Below are positions 12,982 to 23,929 of a DNA stretch of 64,000 nucleotides, piece by piece. A program made the translations under genes and the position numbers. How positions within the stretch are numbered: the stretch's first letter is position 1; every line of letters starts with the position of its first letter. The notes beneath the pieces are model-generated. The model saw only the letters and a program-made list of their open reading frames with translations, did not search any database and was not told the DNA's origin. The stretch comes from Antedon mediterranea (lineage: Eukaryota; Echinodermata; Crinoidea; Comatulida; Antedonidae), in the NCBI RefSeq assembly GCF_964355755.1, contig NC_092676.1, positions 26,270,288 through 26,334,287 on the forward strand. Direction: 5' to 3'.

Positions 12982-13111
12982 AAGCTCTGTATACACTATC
13001 AAACTTTAAGTGACAAAAACATGTGATGTGTCCATATATGGACATGATGATGTCATATCACTACCATATTTGGGCACATCACACTTTTTTTGTCAAACTA
13101 GTTTGATAGTG
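12982..13111. mobile_element. MITE family A, copy 3, next to a stop codon
   Basis: The left terminal repeat is complete; the right one stops at GATAGTG. A 13-bp direct repeat, TAACTATTCTTTA, flanks it (12969-12981 and 13112-13124). The right copy contains the TAG stop of the upstream STAND gene (13115-13117), so the element starts the 3' UTR. Confidence 0.85.
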
Positions 13112-13114
13112 TAA

Positions 13115-16100
13115 CTATTCTTTAGTAACTAGTCTTGTGCATCTTCTTTGGTTTCCACCATTACAAATCATGCATACATACATAGGTAGTGGTTTGTGTA
13201 TAGCACCCATGGGTTTCTTGCAAACAACACATGTGTCTTGTGTTCCAAATATGCCCCTTGAATGGTCCATGCACAACATTGCTGAAAGAAAACGACTCTT
13301 CAATTACTTAAATAACTGATTTTTTTTTACTATGATAATACATCTTAGACTTTGTTTCCCTACCTCAACCTTTAAGCTCTGTTTACACTATCAAACTAGT
13401 TTGACAAAAATAATGTGATGTACCGAAATATGGTAGTGATATGACATCATCATGTACGTCTATAAATGGGTCTATCAGCATTAGAGGTGGCAGTTAGCAC
13501 TGTTATACGGTACTACAAATTCTAGCTTGGCCTTTCCAGGTAAATTCACTATTGGATCACAACAGTGTTGAAAGGCACAACTTTATTTGAATTGTGAACT
13601 TAAGCTTTTAAGGCATTAAAATGCTACTAGTTCAAAAAGCTACCAGTTCAAAAAGTGGTCTTTAAGTGCAAGAGATGAACATATCTTACCTTCATTTTCT
13701 TTCTTGTTTTGAAATGGGTCCACACACTCCCCACACATAAGGCAAACCTGTTTATTAGGCCATGCAGAACGCTTGACAACCCCGCCTCTAAAGTTCTGGC
13801 AAAATGTGCAAATTTTAACCATTTTTGCAAATGGGCCGGGAGATAAAAAGCGTTTCTGACATCGTAAATCCTGTTGAGATAATAATACAAACCATACTAT
13901 ATTAGCAATGATCACTTAAGCTTGGTTCCCACTAGAACGTAACACAAGGACGTAAACGCAAGCGTGTTAACCAATGACAAGCGACAGTTTGAATAATCCA
14001 TCGCTTGTGATTGGTCAATTCACTTGCATTGCGTTTACGTCCTCGTGTTGCGTCTCTAGTGGGAACCAATCATAAGAGTTTGCCTGTTACTGTATGCTAA
14101 ATTTAGTTTTTTCTAAATTCTAAATTCAACTTACTTTCAACGTTCTAGAAATCATAATCCTGCCCATCTTTGATGCTCTTGTGTCCTCCATCACAAAATC
14201 TGCCAATCTCTTTGTCTTTCCCGCAGTCTTCAGTTGATATGGAAGCTCCTGGACAACTCTACTATCATTCTGACAATGATACTGAAAGAACTCTGCAAGT
14301 CTTAAGTGTTGGACTTCCTGTTTTTCTGGACTTGATAGGAGGGTTGTTTTTACTGCCTATAAAGAAAGAGAAATTATGGTTGAGAGAAAACTGTATCAGG
14401 AATGGATCTCAATGGAGATACAAAATAAAATAAGCAAAAAGCTAAATCAAAACAATAAAATAAGACAGCCAGAAAAATTAGAGCTTTCAGGCAACACTAA
14501 GTCTTCATCAGGAATGATAGTTTTATTATTATTTATTTCCTTTATTGCATCAAGTAAGCAGTGATGAAGTTGACATAAATATAATAGTAAATATGTAAAC
14601 ACATAGTATAACACAGTCCAAACAAGTAATACTAAAATAAATCATAGTCCACAAATCAGTCTTTCAATGGCCATCATAGTACATCCAGTAACACAAACCA
14701 ATAGGGGTTCACAATTTGCTTATCATAACTCAGTTACTGATCATTCACCAATCATTGAAAACTCCGTGGAAAGTAATGAAGTTTTTTGTGCGTTGTGTCC
14801 GGATAGTTATATATAAAGAGTGGATAATTATAAAGCAATTTTTATCAAGTTCTTCAAACCTTTTTAATTGATGCATGAAAGAAATCTAACATTGGTTCCC
14901 CTCCTGATCCGCTAGAGTTCCTTAAGAATGGCCTCAGGGTTCGTCTAGCTTGTGACCATGGCAACATTGCAACCAGTTCGTTTTTCTCGCAATCTCCCAA
15001 CATAAAATGAAGTTCAGTTTCTTTCAAACCAGCTTGAGAACACTCCAAGAGGCACAGTATCTGAAAAGTATTGATAAGAAAAAAATAAAAAATTTGCCTC
15101 AACACAAAAGTGTTAGTTTAACAAACACATTTTTAGAAATTGTTGCCCTGAATATATTACTTGATTGATTAGCTATTGGGGCTTAAGAGACAGTTGATAC
15201 AGTATATAACTATATACTGGACAATCTTTGGCACTAAGTTTAAACTTTCCAATTTGTATTTTTACCTGCTCCACAAATGAGGTTTCATCCTCATTTATCA
15301 TTCGTTGAATAATTTCTGATATTAAACCATCTAGAGATGGGTGAAGTTGTTTTATGCGTTGAGTGACTTCCTCAAAAACTCCAAAGATGCGTAATTCTTC
15401 ACAAACCAGTGACAGCCACAGGACATTTTTGGAGCCTTCTGATTGGACAAGTAAAGCAAGTTGTTCAGGATCTAGTTTCTGATAAAAAAATGTGTTATTT
15501 CTGAACCATCAGACAATTGATTTTGTGAGAAATATTTAAAATGTTGCATAATCTTATAGTTTTTTTCATTTCAACTACACTACAAACATTGTGAACTTTC
15601 TCAAATAAAACTTCATACCTTGTTGTACCGTCCAAAATAGTTCTGAACTATGTCCATTTTAGCTGACTCATCCAAGTCCGCGAGATTGAGTCTTTCTCCA
15701 GAGGGCAGCATATCATTGATTTCTTGCAATGTGCCACCTTCTCTTGTAGTACTTATAATAACTTGTATCGAACCAATCACTTTTGGTGGAATCCATTTGA
15801 GATTGTCGTTGCCCTTCACAAGCTGTAATGGATATTAAAAATAATAGATGAAAAACGCTGATGCAACCAAACTCACCTTCTTCTTGTTGATGATTTACTT
15901 TAATAATAAAGGTCATGGCTATTAGGCTCCACTAAAGTCAAAAGTGCGGACTTAGTTTTACTTATTATATTGTTTTCATTACCTGATTGACGGCATCAAT
16001 TATTATCAGAAGCTGTTCATCTGTTTTTCCAAATTCCTTCAAGAGGTTTGCCAGTAGTATCAAAGCTCTTTCATAATTAAACTTCTTTTTTAACTCGGTC

Positions 16101-19100
16101 CATTCTGCATCTGCAACAAATTTTAAAATACATACATGTGAGATCATATCAATCTACTTATCTATCAATAGCATTTATAGTTTCACAATAATGTTTGAAT
16201 GATGCTCATTACAATTCAACTTTCATTGGGAACTTACTTTCAGTTTTTATCAGAGTCTCACAAAGTCTGTAGACTAGATTCGATGCATCTGTTGATTGGG
16301 CTGTGCATCCAACAAAATGATAAAACACATTCAACCCTTCCTGTCAATTGCAAAAAAATACATATAATAATATTTGATAGTATAAAGACACAATAGATGT
16401 ATACGATTGGTCATGCGCAACAAGTTTGAGGAGCTGATCTGCTGATTTTCTGCTCAGAACAGCCTAAAAATAATGGATTCATTTCTGTTCATTACGTGTA
16501 CAGCCCCATTAGAGAATGTGTTCATTTTTACCCGAAGTTTTGAAAAACTTCGGGTAAATGTCACTTAACCTCCTACTGTGACATGTGTTTATATAAGTCT
16601 TTGATAGGCAGGTCGTTAAACCTTTTGATCATCACCGAATTTTGCTAGTTTTTGCCTGACCTTTGACCTTGAATACTGAAGAATGTACCTTGTCCTAATC
16701 AATCAATTACAAGAGAGCTAATAAAATCACAGGGGTATAATAGGATTCAGGTAATTTATCACCTGCTCAGTTGATTTATCTGATAAGGATTTTGACCAAA
16801 AAGTTCTAATGGGGATGTACACCTAATGTTAGATAATTGGAGGGAAATACGCAAAGAGACACAGCCAAGCATATGTAATTTTATACTAGACATGAAACTC
16901 GTCACTTTGACGAGTTAGTTATCCGCACGACAGATGCCACGTGCACGTCATACGTTAAAAACTATAATAAGAGGTGGTCCTGTATTTTCGCCTTGTAGGC
17001 TATTATAATTATACAGTACACTGTGTATAAAAGGAGACATTAATTCTACATGATACAGAGGGCGGCAAACAACAATTTGCTCACATCAGTGACTATGCTG
17101 GTGTACATTGTACTACTGTATTATTATATGACATATTAACTGAATTATGGGACCTGCCTTTAATTCAAATATTTAACATGATGACGTCATAAAAAAAACA
17201 ACACAACGATAGCAATTTCTGAAGAAAATTATCTTAGCAACAACATATTAACGTGTAGAAGAAATTTGAATACGTAAAATGTTGGTGCGCGCACATTTAA
17301 ATGTGATGAACTATTACGCAAAATATGAAAATACGACTTTTTTTATTCAACTGGCAATATGATAACGTCACAACATCCGATTGGCAAAATGTTTACATGA
17401 ATTCGTATCTACAATCCTATAGCTTCCAGAAAACGTTTCAATCGTGATTATCACATTTTATTCTTACGAGCTATTACAGATTAAAATTTACTGTAAAGAT
17501 GAAATTAATGACCCACGTAATTAAAATTTTTAGGCATGATGACGTTATAAAAATTAAAATATTTTTATCTCATGCTAAAGAAAGTTGATTGACCTAGACA
17601 ATATATAAATATAGGAGAAAAAGGAATACAGATAAGCGTGATGCGCTCCATTGAATGTGATGAGCAATAACGAAACAGACAAAAATCCTATATTTTACAT
17701 TCGTGTGGCCATACGATTACGTCACAATGTTTTTTTAGCCTTATCGATGCATGATCCGATATCTGCAACTCATCAACTTCTAGATTTTGTAATAAAAATA
17801 AACGGTTCACGGTTTACTTTAGAAACTATGACTGTTTAAAAAAAGACATTATTTTGATGATTTTTTAAGCTTTTTCATAAAAAACGCGCACAAATTGTCT
17901 AATTCAACGTGTTCGTATGGCGTTATTTAAACTGGAAAAGTTCTAAATTGTTTTCAAAATTACTAGGAAAGGCTTGAAAAATATAATTCAAGAGAAAAAA
18001 ATATGTTTTTATCGCTACGTGCGCACCGCGTGCGTAAAAAATTGCGCGCCCGTGGGAATTTTTGACATGCTCAAAATGACATGAAACGCGTAAAAAGTTG
18101 ATTAGAAATTAATTTTGCGCATTTTGAAATTTTAAATGCGCGTGCGCGCGTAACTTCTTGTGAAACATGCCATTTTTAATCCGTAGAAAGTTTGCCCCTG
18201 ATATGACTTAAATTTTGTCAAAGTGTCAATACTAAATGACTTTTGGTTTTTAATCTATGATCAATCATTGAAATTCATAAAATTGCGCGTAAGTCACGTT
18301 GCGCAACTATGACGTCATTCAAAAATAGGAGGTGCACAACTTCACGTAAATGCCCATATGTTGTCAAAGTTATGAAATGTTATGTTTACACATTTTAGAG
18401 AAACGCGACTCACAAAAAGGAAGGAAGGAAAGAAGAATAATACAGAAAAAAAATGTTGATCTCATACAATAACAAGGAGTTATCCGCTTGGTATACCAAG
18501 CGGATAACTAATAATATGCAGCTCAAAGAATGTGCACTCCTCCTTGCTAGCTTACCTGTTTTGATTCTCTGACACATTTAGCCATCAAAGCACTCTTCCC
18601 TTGACCAGGATCTGCAACAACCAGCATTGGTGAACTACCCTCTTCTGAGTCCTTACTTGATTTGGCAAATGTCAGCATCTTCTGGATTTCTTTGCTTCTG
18701 CCAAACACCATAGTACCTCTTTGCTCCATGAATATCTGGTGTTGCTGTGTTTCTATTTCTTCTGGTGTTTGGTTCTTTACTTCTTTTTCTGGATACTTCC
18801 TTGCTATGGCAGACTTGAAGAAGTCCAAAACTGTCTTGGCAAAATCGTCTTCAAGACCAACCATCTTAACCTTTTATGATGATATTTAGTCATATTATTA
18901 ACAAGTTACAAGTATTGATTCATATGTAAAACTTAACTATATTTATAATTTATGCATAGAAATTTTATTTTATACTTTATGAAGAATTTTGACAGAATGC
19001 TAACTGTACGGTACGTACCTTTCCATTTTCAACAGAATCAACTTTACAGGAATAATCAAAAACTTGCTCTTTAAAAGTCTCTCTCAGTTGTTTTTTTAGT

Positions 19101-22100
19101 TCCTGCAATTGAAAAAAGGTTATTCAGTGATGTAGCCACAAGATATAAAGTGGTGTGGTTTTCGCAAGAAAGGGGAACAATCTCTGTTCAAGCCACTAGG
19201 TTGTCAAAGGCCCCTGTGACAAAGTGGTCAGGTTGAAACCTTAATACCAACCGTACTGCTGGCTACGGCCCTGTTGTTGGAAAATTGTTACTTGTTTGCC
19301 ATTCATTTGTTGTTAAATATCATATACAGTACGGTATATGTTGTTTTTCTTTAATATTCAAACACAGGCTAATAGTGAGTGAGTGAGTACATTACCTTCA
19401 TTTGTATTTTACAATAATCGGAGTCATCAACAAAGCCAGGCCTTTGATCAGTAGGTAAATCTTCAAGAAGTACGGTATATGTTGTTTTTCTTTAATATTC
19501 AAACACAGGCTAATTAATAGTGAGTAAGTGAGTACATTACCTTCATTTGTATTTTACAATAATCGGAGTCATCAACAAAGCCAGGCCTTTGATCAGTAGG
19601 TAAATCTTCAAGAAACGATGAATCCCTTATAAGAAACAATGAATTTGGATTGTTTGATGTATAAGCCCCTCGTACAATCTCCATGTGAGTGACCGAGGTT
19701 CCGTGCACCCAATCATATTGCTTGGTGAGGTCAGCTGATACTGCTTCCTTATTTGGCACCCATCCATATCTAAAACAATAGAAATTTAAATTATTATAAT
19801 TATAGTATATCTATGGATATATAATAATAACAGGTTAAATTTATTATTTTTTATTTGCTTTGACCTTTCACTTAGCATGTTAAGAAAGAACCCATCTCCT
19901 TCTGCTTCTTCATGACATCGTTCTATCTCATCTAAACAAGTACATATTGTCGTTTTAGTGGTCGAATCACGTGGTACTCCCCACCGCAAATCACATTCTA
20001 TTAACTGTAGGTGGTGCTGTGTACACCATTCTCGTAATTCAGGAAAAACCTTTTGAATAAAAAGAAAGTCATGAGTTCTCAAAATAAAACAATGGATTCA
20101 CTTTTAAATTTCTAGAGAATTAAAGACATTTTACTTTTACATTTTACTAGAATGCAAGAACAATAATTGTGTAAATAAAAACCTATTATATAACTATTTA
20201 AATAAAATTTCAAATAAATTCTTTAAGAGATTAAGATTCAACAATCTAAGATGAAAATGAACAAATAGAAGGTATCAAGAATGGATTGGAATGAATTACT
20301 AACCTTTTTAACAAGAACCTCTCTTTCTGCATGAAAATCACGGAATGTAGATGAAACAAAAATGCGGATGACTTGCCAATTCTGATTTGTTTCCTCATTC
20401 TTTTTGTTTTTCGTTTTAGATTTGTGTTCCCGCCGTTGCTTCTCAATCTGCTCCCAGCATTTGTTGACACATTCCTGTATTTCAGTTTCATTGGTCGGTA
20501 AAGACATGTTGGATTCACAGAAATGATTGTCTACCGCAAGTCCAAGCTCTGTGGAAACAACAACGAGAGAGTGGGTTTTACAACATTGTGGCAAATACAA
20601 CACTATAGGACCTTGAATGTGACAAGATAGTGTGGTGCGGTGCAGGGTAGGAACGAATTACCCTAATTTCAGTTTATGGATAATGAACATTTCTAAAATA
20701 AAAATGTCCCCATTCTATAATTTAAACATTAAAAATAGGTGTTAATCAGCATTTGTCCCTTATCACCTAACCCTTTTTATTTCAAAATAAGAGATTTTTA
20801 TTCTACCTATTGTTAGAGTGTCGTTGTCATAACCTTACCTTTTTAAATACAGTATATAAATAACCATAGAGATTCACTATAATATCTTTATGATATAACG
20901 CACTCTATCAATATAAACCAGAGAAGCACTGTCTGGTATAACACACTCTGGTTGCAAGATAAGTACCGTATATCAACAATGATATTCCACAACTGTTTAA
21001 ATATTAATGACTACTATCTACAATCCAATGATCAGGATGTTTATTCTAATATGTATAAGAACGACAAATACAAGCCTGATCGCTTGAGTAACTTCCCCTT
21101 TCAAGTGACCAACCACAAACATTATCCTGGATCAGTTCAAGCGATGAAAGGAAATAAATGACAATATATTATTTTTTTGTCAATTGTTAGAAATATACGG
21201 AAATAAGAAGCAGAATATATTTAAAAGTTGTTTCTTTCTCAGACATACTGTAATATACAAATGTAATACAGCATAAAAAAGGAGATTTCTCATAATTAAT
21301 TGTGTGTAAAAAGTCATCAAGATGCAAAAAATGCCTAAAGCTGTCTACACTATCAAACTAGTTTGAAAAAAAAAGTGTGATGTGCCCAAATATGGTAGTG
21401 ATATGCCAAAATATGATATGACATCATCATGTCCATATATGGGCATATCAAATGTTTTTTCTCACATAAAGTTTGTAGACAGAGCTTTTTACATCATAAA
21501 CAAATGTACAGCATCAAAAAGATTTGTAAAAATTATATTGTGTGTATGAAAGTCAACAATAGAATATACTTATGTACAGTATATTGTTACATACAATACA
21601 TAGTCATACAATGTGACTGCTCAGATGGAAGTTTTTAAACAATGTAAATTCCAGATTTTAAATAATAGAACACAAAAGGGTACATATCTAGTGCAACTTG
21701 GATTAGAATATATAGAAAAGGGAAAGTGAACTTCTCTGATATGATACAAACTGTCTTCAACTATGAATGTGGTTTTAACTCCTTTAGAGCACAATATACA
21801 GTACTGTACATTATAGTATGGTACGACAAACTGCATTGAAATCACTTTTGTTTGTTTTAAGTAAGTATAAGTTTAGTTGATGATTCTGAGTGCCGCCAAT
21901 AAATAAATATACTGTAATCATTGTTTTAAAGGATTTATTTGTTACCTTTTATCTGATTTTCCTTTCCAAAGTACATATAAGGCCTAATTATAAGGTGTAG
22001 TATTTACAATATGGTTATTTAACAAATTTGGAGTCGAAAGGGAATTTGTAAAGGCAACAAGATTCACATCTTTCTGGGATCTGCCTTCGTCCATTTTCTT

Positions 22101-22444
22101 TCTTTCTCTTGCCATTGTTTCTTTTTGTCATTTTTTGTCTTTTTGACTTTAATAAATGTTGTTTAAATTGAATTGAAATAAAAGACAGGTGCGAAACGGA
22201 ACCAGCACGAATAAAATAAAGTCTCACCTTCATTAATGTCAAAGAAATAATTCTTTGCATTTTGCATTGTATTTTCACATGATCTTAACACATTGAGTTG
22301 TTCCTGTCTTGAGAAGCACCGCGTTGGTGTATTTATGTATAGCCCATTGCTGAAATACAGGCCGCCTGGAATAGAGCGGCGCATGCCAGCCACAACTCGT
22401 TTATCCTGCTCGCTCCTTCCACGTATTGAAACTGTTGCCCCCAT
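13115..22444 (-). CDS. DUF4062-NACHT STAND NTPase with Cys-rich C-terminus (TTC41/NPHP3/TEP1-like)
   Basis: Intact 14-exon model, 2694 nt, 897 aa: 22444-22228, 20548-20304, 20049-19865, 19769-19541, 19102-19019, 18870-18556, 16340-16238, 16110-15983, 15822-15619, 15478-15266, 15060-14860, 14356-14135, 13870-13690, 13281-13115. All phases agree. N-terminus MGATVS fits the N-myristoylation consensus (G2, S6). DUF4062 covers about residues 134-290 (RIFVSSTFRDFHAER, ECDLRWGVP, FFLNMLSERYGWVP). The NACHT P-loop ADPGQGKS is at about 406-413 and Walker B LLIIIDAVNQ at about 493-502. A later helical segment (RLAEFFQYHC..QELPYQLK) is typical of NACHT proteins of the TEP1/NPHP3 kind. No TPR or WD repeats follow; instead the last 116 residues hold CTFC, CLMC, CVVC and CMIC pairs, probably a zinc-binding module. 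STAND NTPases are nucleotide-switched oligomerising scaffolds. Ligand and pathway are unknown. Confidence 0.75.
13374..13470. mobile_element. MITE family A, copy 4 (half element)
   Basis: One terminal repeat plus the core up to the CATCATGTACGTCTATAAATGGG segment; the far end is missing. It lies in the last intron of the STAND gene. Confidence 0.8.
13918..14071. mobile_element. Palindromic MITE family B, full copy
   Basis: A 154-bp near-palindrome: the left end AAGCTTGGTTCCCACTAGAA pairs with the right end TCTAGTGGGAACCAAT. The centre carries CCATCGCTTGTGATTGGTCA. A related full copy is at 55313-55493. It lies in a STAND gene intron. Confidence 0.85.
14401..14520. repeat. Dispersed repeat shared with 47607-47750
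   Basis: The GGATCTCAATGGAGATACAA segment and about 100 following bases (ending AGCTTTCAGGCAACACTA..TTCATCAG) recur at 47607-47750. It has no coding potential and the family is unknown. It lies in a STAND gene intron just upstream of an exon. Confidence 0.75.
16496..16822. mobile_element. Non-autonomous DNA element with TIRs
   Basis: About 327 bp between imperfect terminal inverted repeats: left GTGTACAGCCCCATTAGAGA, right GTTCTAATGGGGATGTACAC. Near the left end is a stem-loop, TTTACCCGAAGTTTTGAAAAACTTCGGGTAAA split by its loop. It lies in the largest intron of the STAND gene (16341-18555). Confidence 0.65.
16880..18510. repeat. Repeat-like intronic block ending in perfect palindromes
   Basis: A 1.6-kb stretch of different texture, rich in GCGCG and TGACGTCAT words. 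It starts near the hairpin AACTCGTCACTTTGACGAGTT (followed by AGTTATCCGC) and ends with a perfect 32-bp palindrome at 18478-18509 built on AGTTATCCGCTTGGTA. The shared GTTATCCGC at both ends suggests one inserted element. No coding capacity seen. Confidence 0.45.
19330..19615. repeat. Local tandem duplication copying part of a STAND exon
   Basis: About 140 bp is repeated: 19330-19472 and 19473-19615 share TACGGTATATGTTGTTTTTC, the GTGAG(T/G) run and the last ~75 nt of the exon 19769-19541 with its splice donor. The copy further from the exon body has no acceptor, so it is probably a silent exon fragment in the following intron. Confidence 0.85.
21338..21488. mobile_element. MITE family A, copy 5
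   Basis: Both ends present, in the opposite orientation to copy 1 (core reads GGTAGTGATATG then CATCATGTCC). It lies in the first intron of the STAND gene. Confidence 0.85.
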
Positions 22445-22604
22445 TTAATTCTGCAAAAAAATAAAGTAAAGAAGAAATACAACCTTTGTTTTTAATTTTA
22501 ATAATACAAGAGAATATACATATTCTATGCCTTATATAGAGAACAGCAAATTGAAATAAACGTACCCATAAAAGACAAAAAAAAAGAAGAAATACAACTC
22601 CTTA

Positions 22605-22766
22605 AAGCTCTGTCTACACTATCAAACTACTTTGACAAAAAAAAGTGTGATGTGTCCAAAAATGGTGGTGATATGCTTAAATATGGTAGTACTATGACAT
22701 CATCATGTCTATTATGGGTGCGTCACATTGGTTGTCACATTAAGTTTGATAGTGTAGACAGAGCTT
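22605..22766. mobile_element. MITE family A, copy 6
   Basis: Nearly perfect long terminal repeats, AAGCTCTGTCTACACTATCA and its complement, with the complete core. It lies 160 bp upstream of the STAND gene start codon, so it could overlap the promoter or 5' UTR. Confidence 0.9.
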
Positions 22767-23929
22767 TACAACCCTTTGGACTGGTAAAAAATGTCTTTAG
22801 TTTTTTTTAGTAGGAAATAATTTAGGAAACAATTTTTTTTTTTGACAATAAGAGCGAGTCAATTTAAAAGAAAAATAACAATACAATTTATTATCTAACC
22901 AAAACAATACAAACTAAATTAATTCATATGTTATCTAGACAAATAACCAATTTAATTTGTGTTTGGTTTTTCTTTGGTATCTAGCCTGTCACCTTTGTTT
23001 GCCCCCACGCGTTACAAAGGAAATCCTGTGGGATGGTACTTAACTTTGTTAGGATGACTTAACCCTTGTTGAGCTGATACTTAAAGTTGGGCTTGATAAA
23101 ACATCACTTAAGAAATTATACACTGCTAATTGTTTGTATTTTTAACAGGAAAAATTAATTTACCGATTATTTCACCTAATATTTGTAATTAAGCATATGG
23201 TTTTTACTAATATTACCTTATCTATTCATTTACATTTCTCTTCTTGAATTTCTGAAGCGTCTTACCACCTCCCTGCCGTGAGTGTTGACAGTTGCCAAGT
23301 TTGCTTTACGCTTCGCTGAACACGACAACTATGGAACGCCTCATGGACAATTACATTTGAAAAGGTGACCAAGTTAAAGCCCTGTCTGCACTATCATACT
23401 TTATGTGACAAAAAAATGGGCCCATATATGGACACGATGACGTCATATCACTACCATATTTGTGCATATCACTACCATATTTAAGCACTAGTTTGATAGA
23501 GCCGTTTACATTTGTTTACGTTTTTAAGCCAGTACAAACACAATCACCAGTTTTCAACACTGACGCTTGTGATTAAATATCGCATACTGGATATATCTTA
23601 CTAATATACATCACATCAGATCTGTTTTACTTTATGACTAGACTATGTTTATTTTTGTTTCGTTATTTATTTTATTACACATTTTTAGCTGCTCAGAGTT
23701 GCTATTGCTAAAAAGCACCTAAACAATCCGTGGGTATTGTAGTCATGTGGTTGATAAACATCATTTAAAATTAAAAACTATTTAAAAAATAATCGAAAGT
23801 ACATTCTGGTTTTACAACGTTTTCTATGTAACATAAACATAATGTTTGCATGTTATTGTGTAAAACATTGTACTACAGCAAATACATTCACTCAGTCTGT
23901 TTGCGTACATAAACCAACAACAACTAATT
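22767..23929. other. Intergenic region between the STAND gene and the Ig receptor
   Basis: No coding sequence recognised. It contains a truncated MITE and ordinary AT-rich sequence. Promoters of the two divergent genes should lie here, but no convincing motif was found. Confidence 0.5.
23376..23503. mobile_element. MITE family A, copy 7 (right end eroded)
   Basis: Left terminal repeat and core with two CATATCACTACCATATTT units; the right end stops at GTTTGATAGAGCC. Confidence 0.8.
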
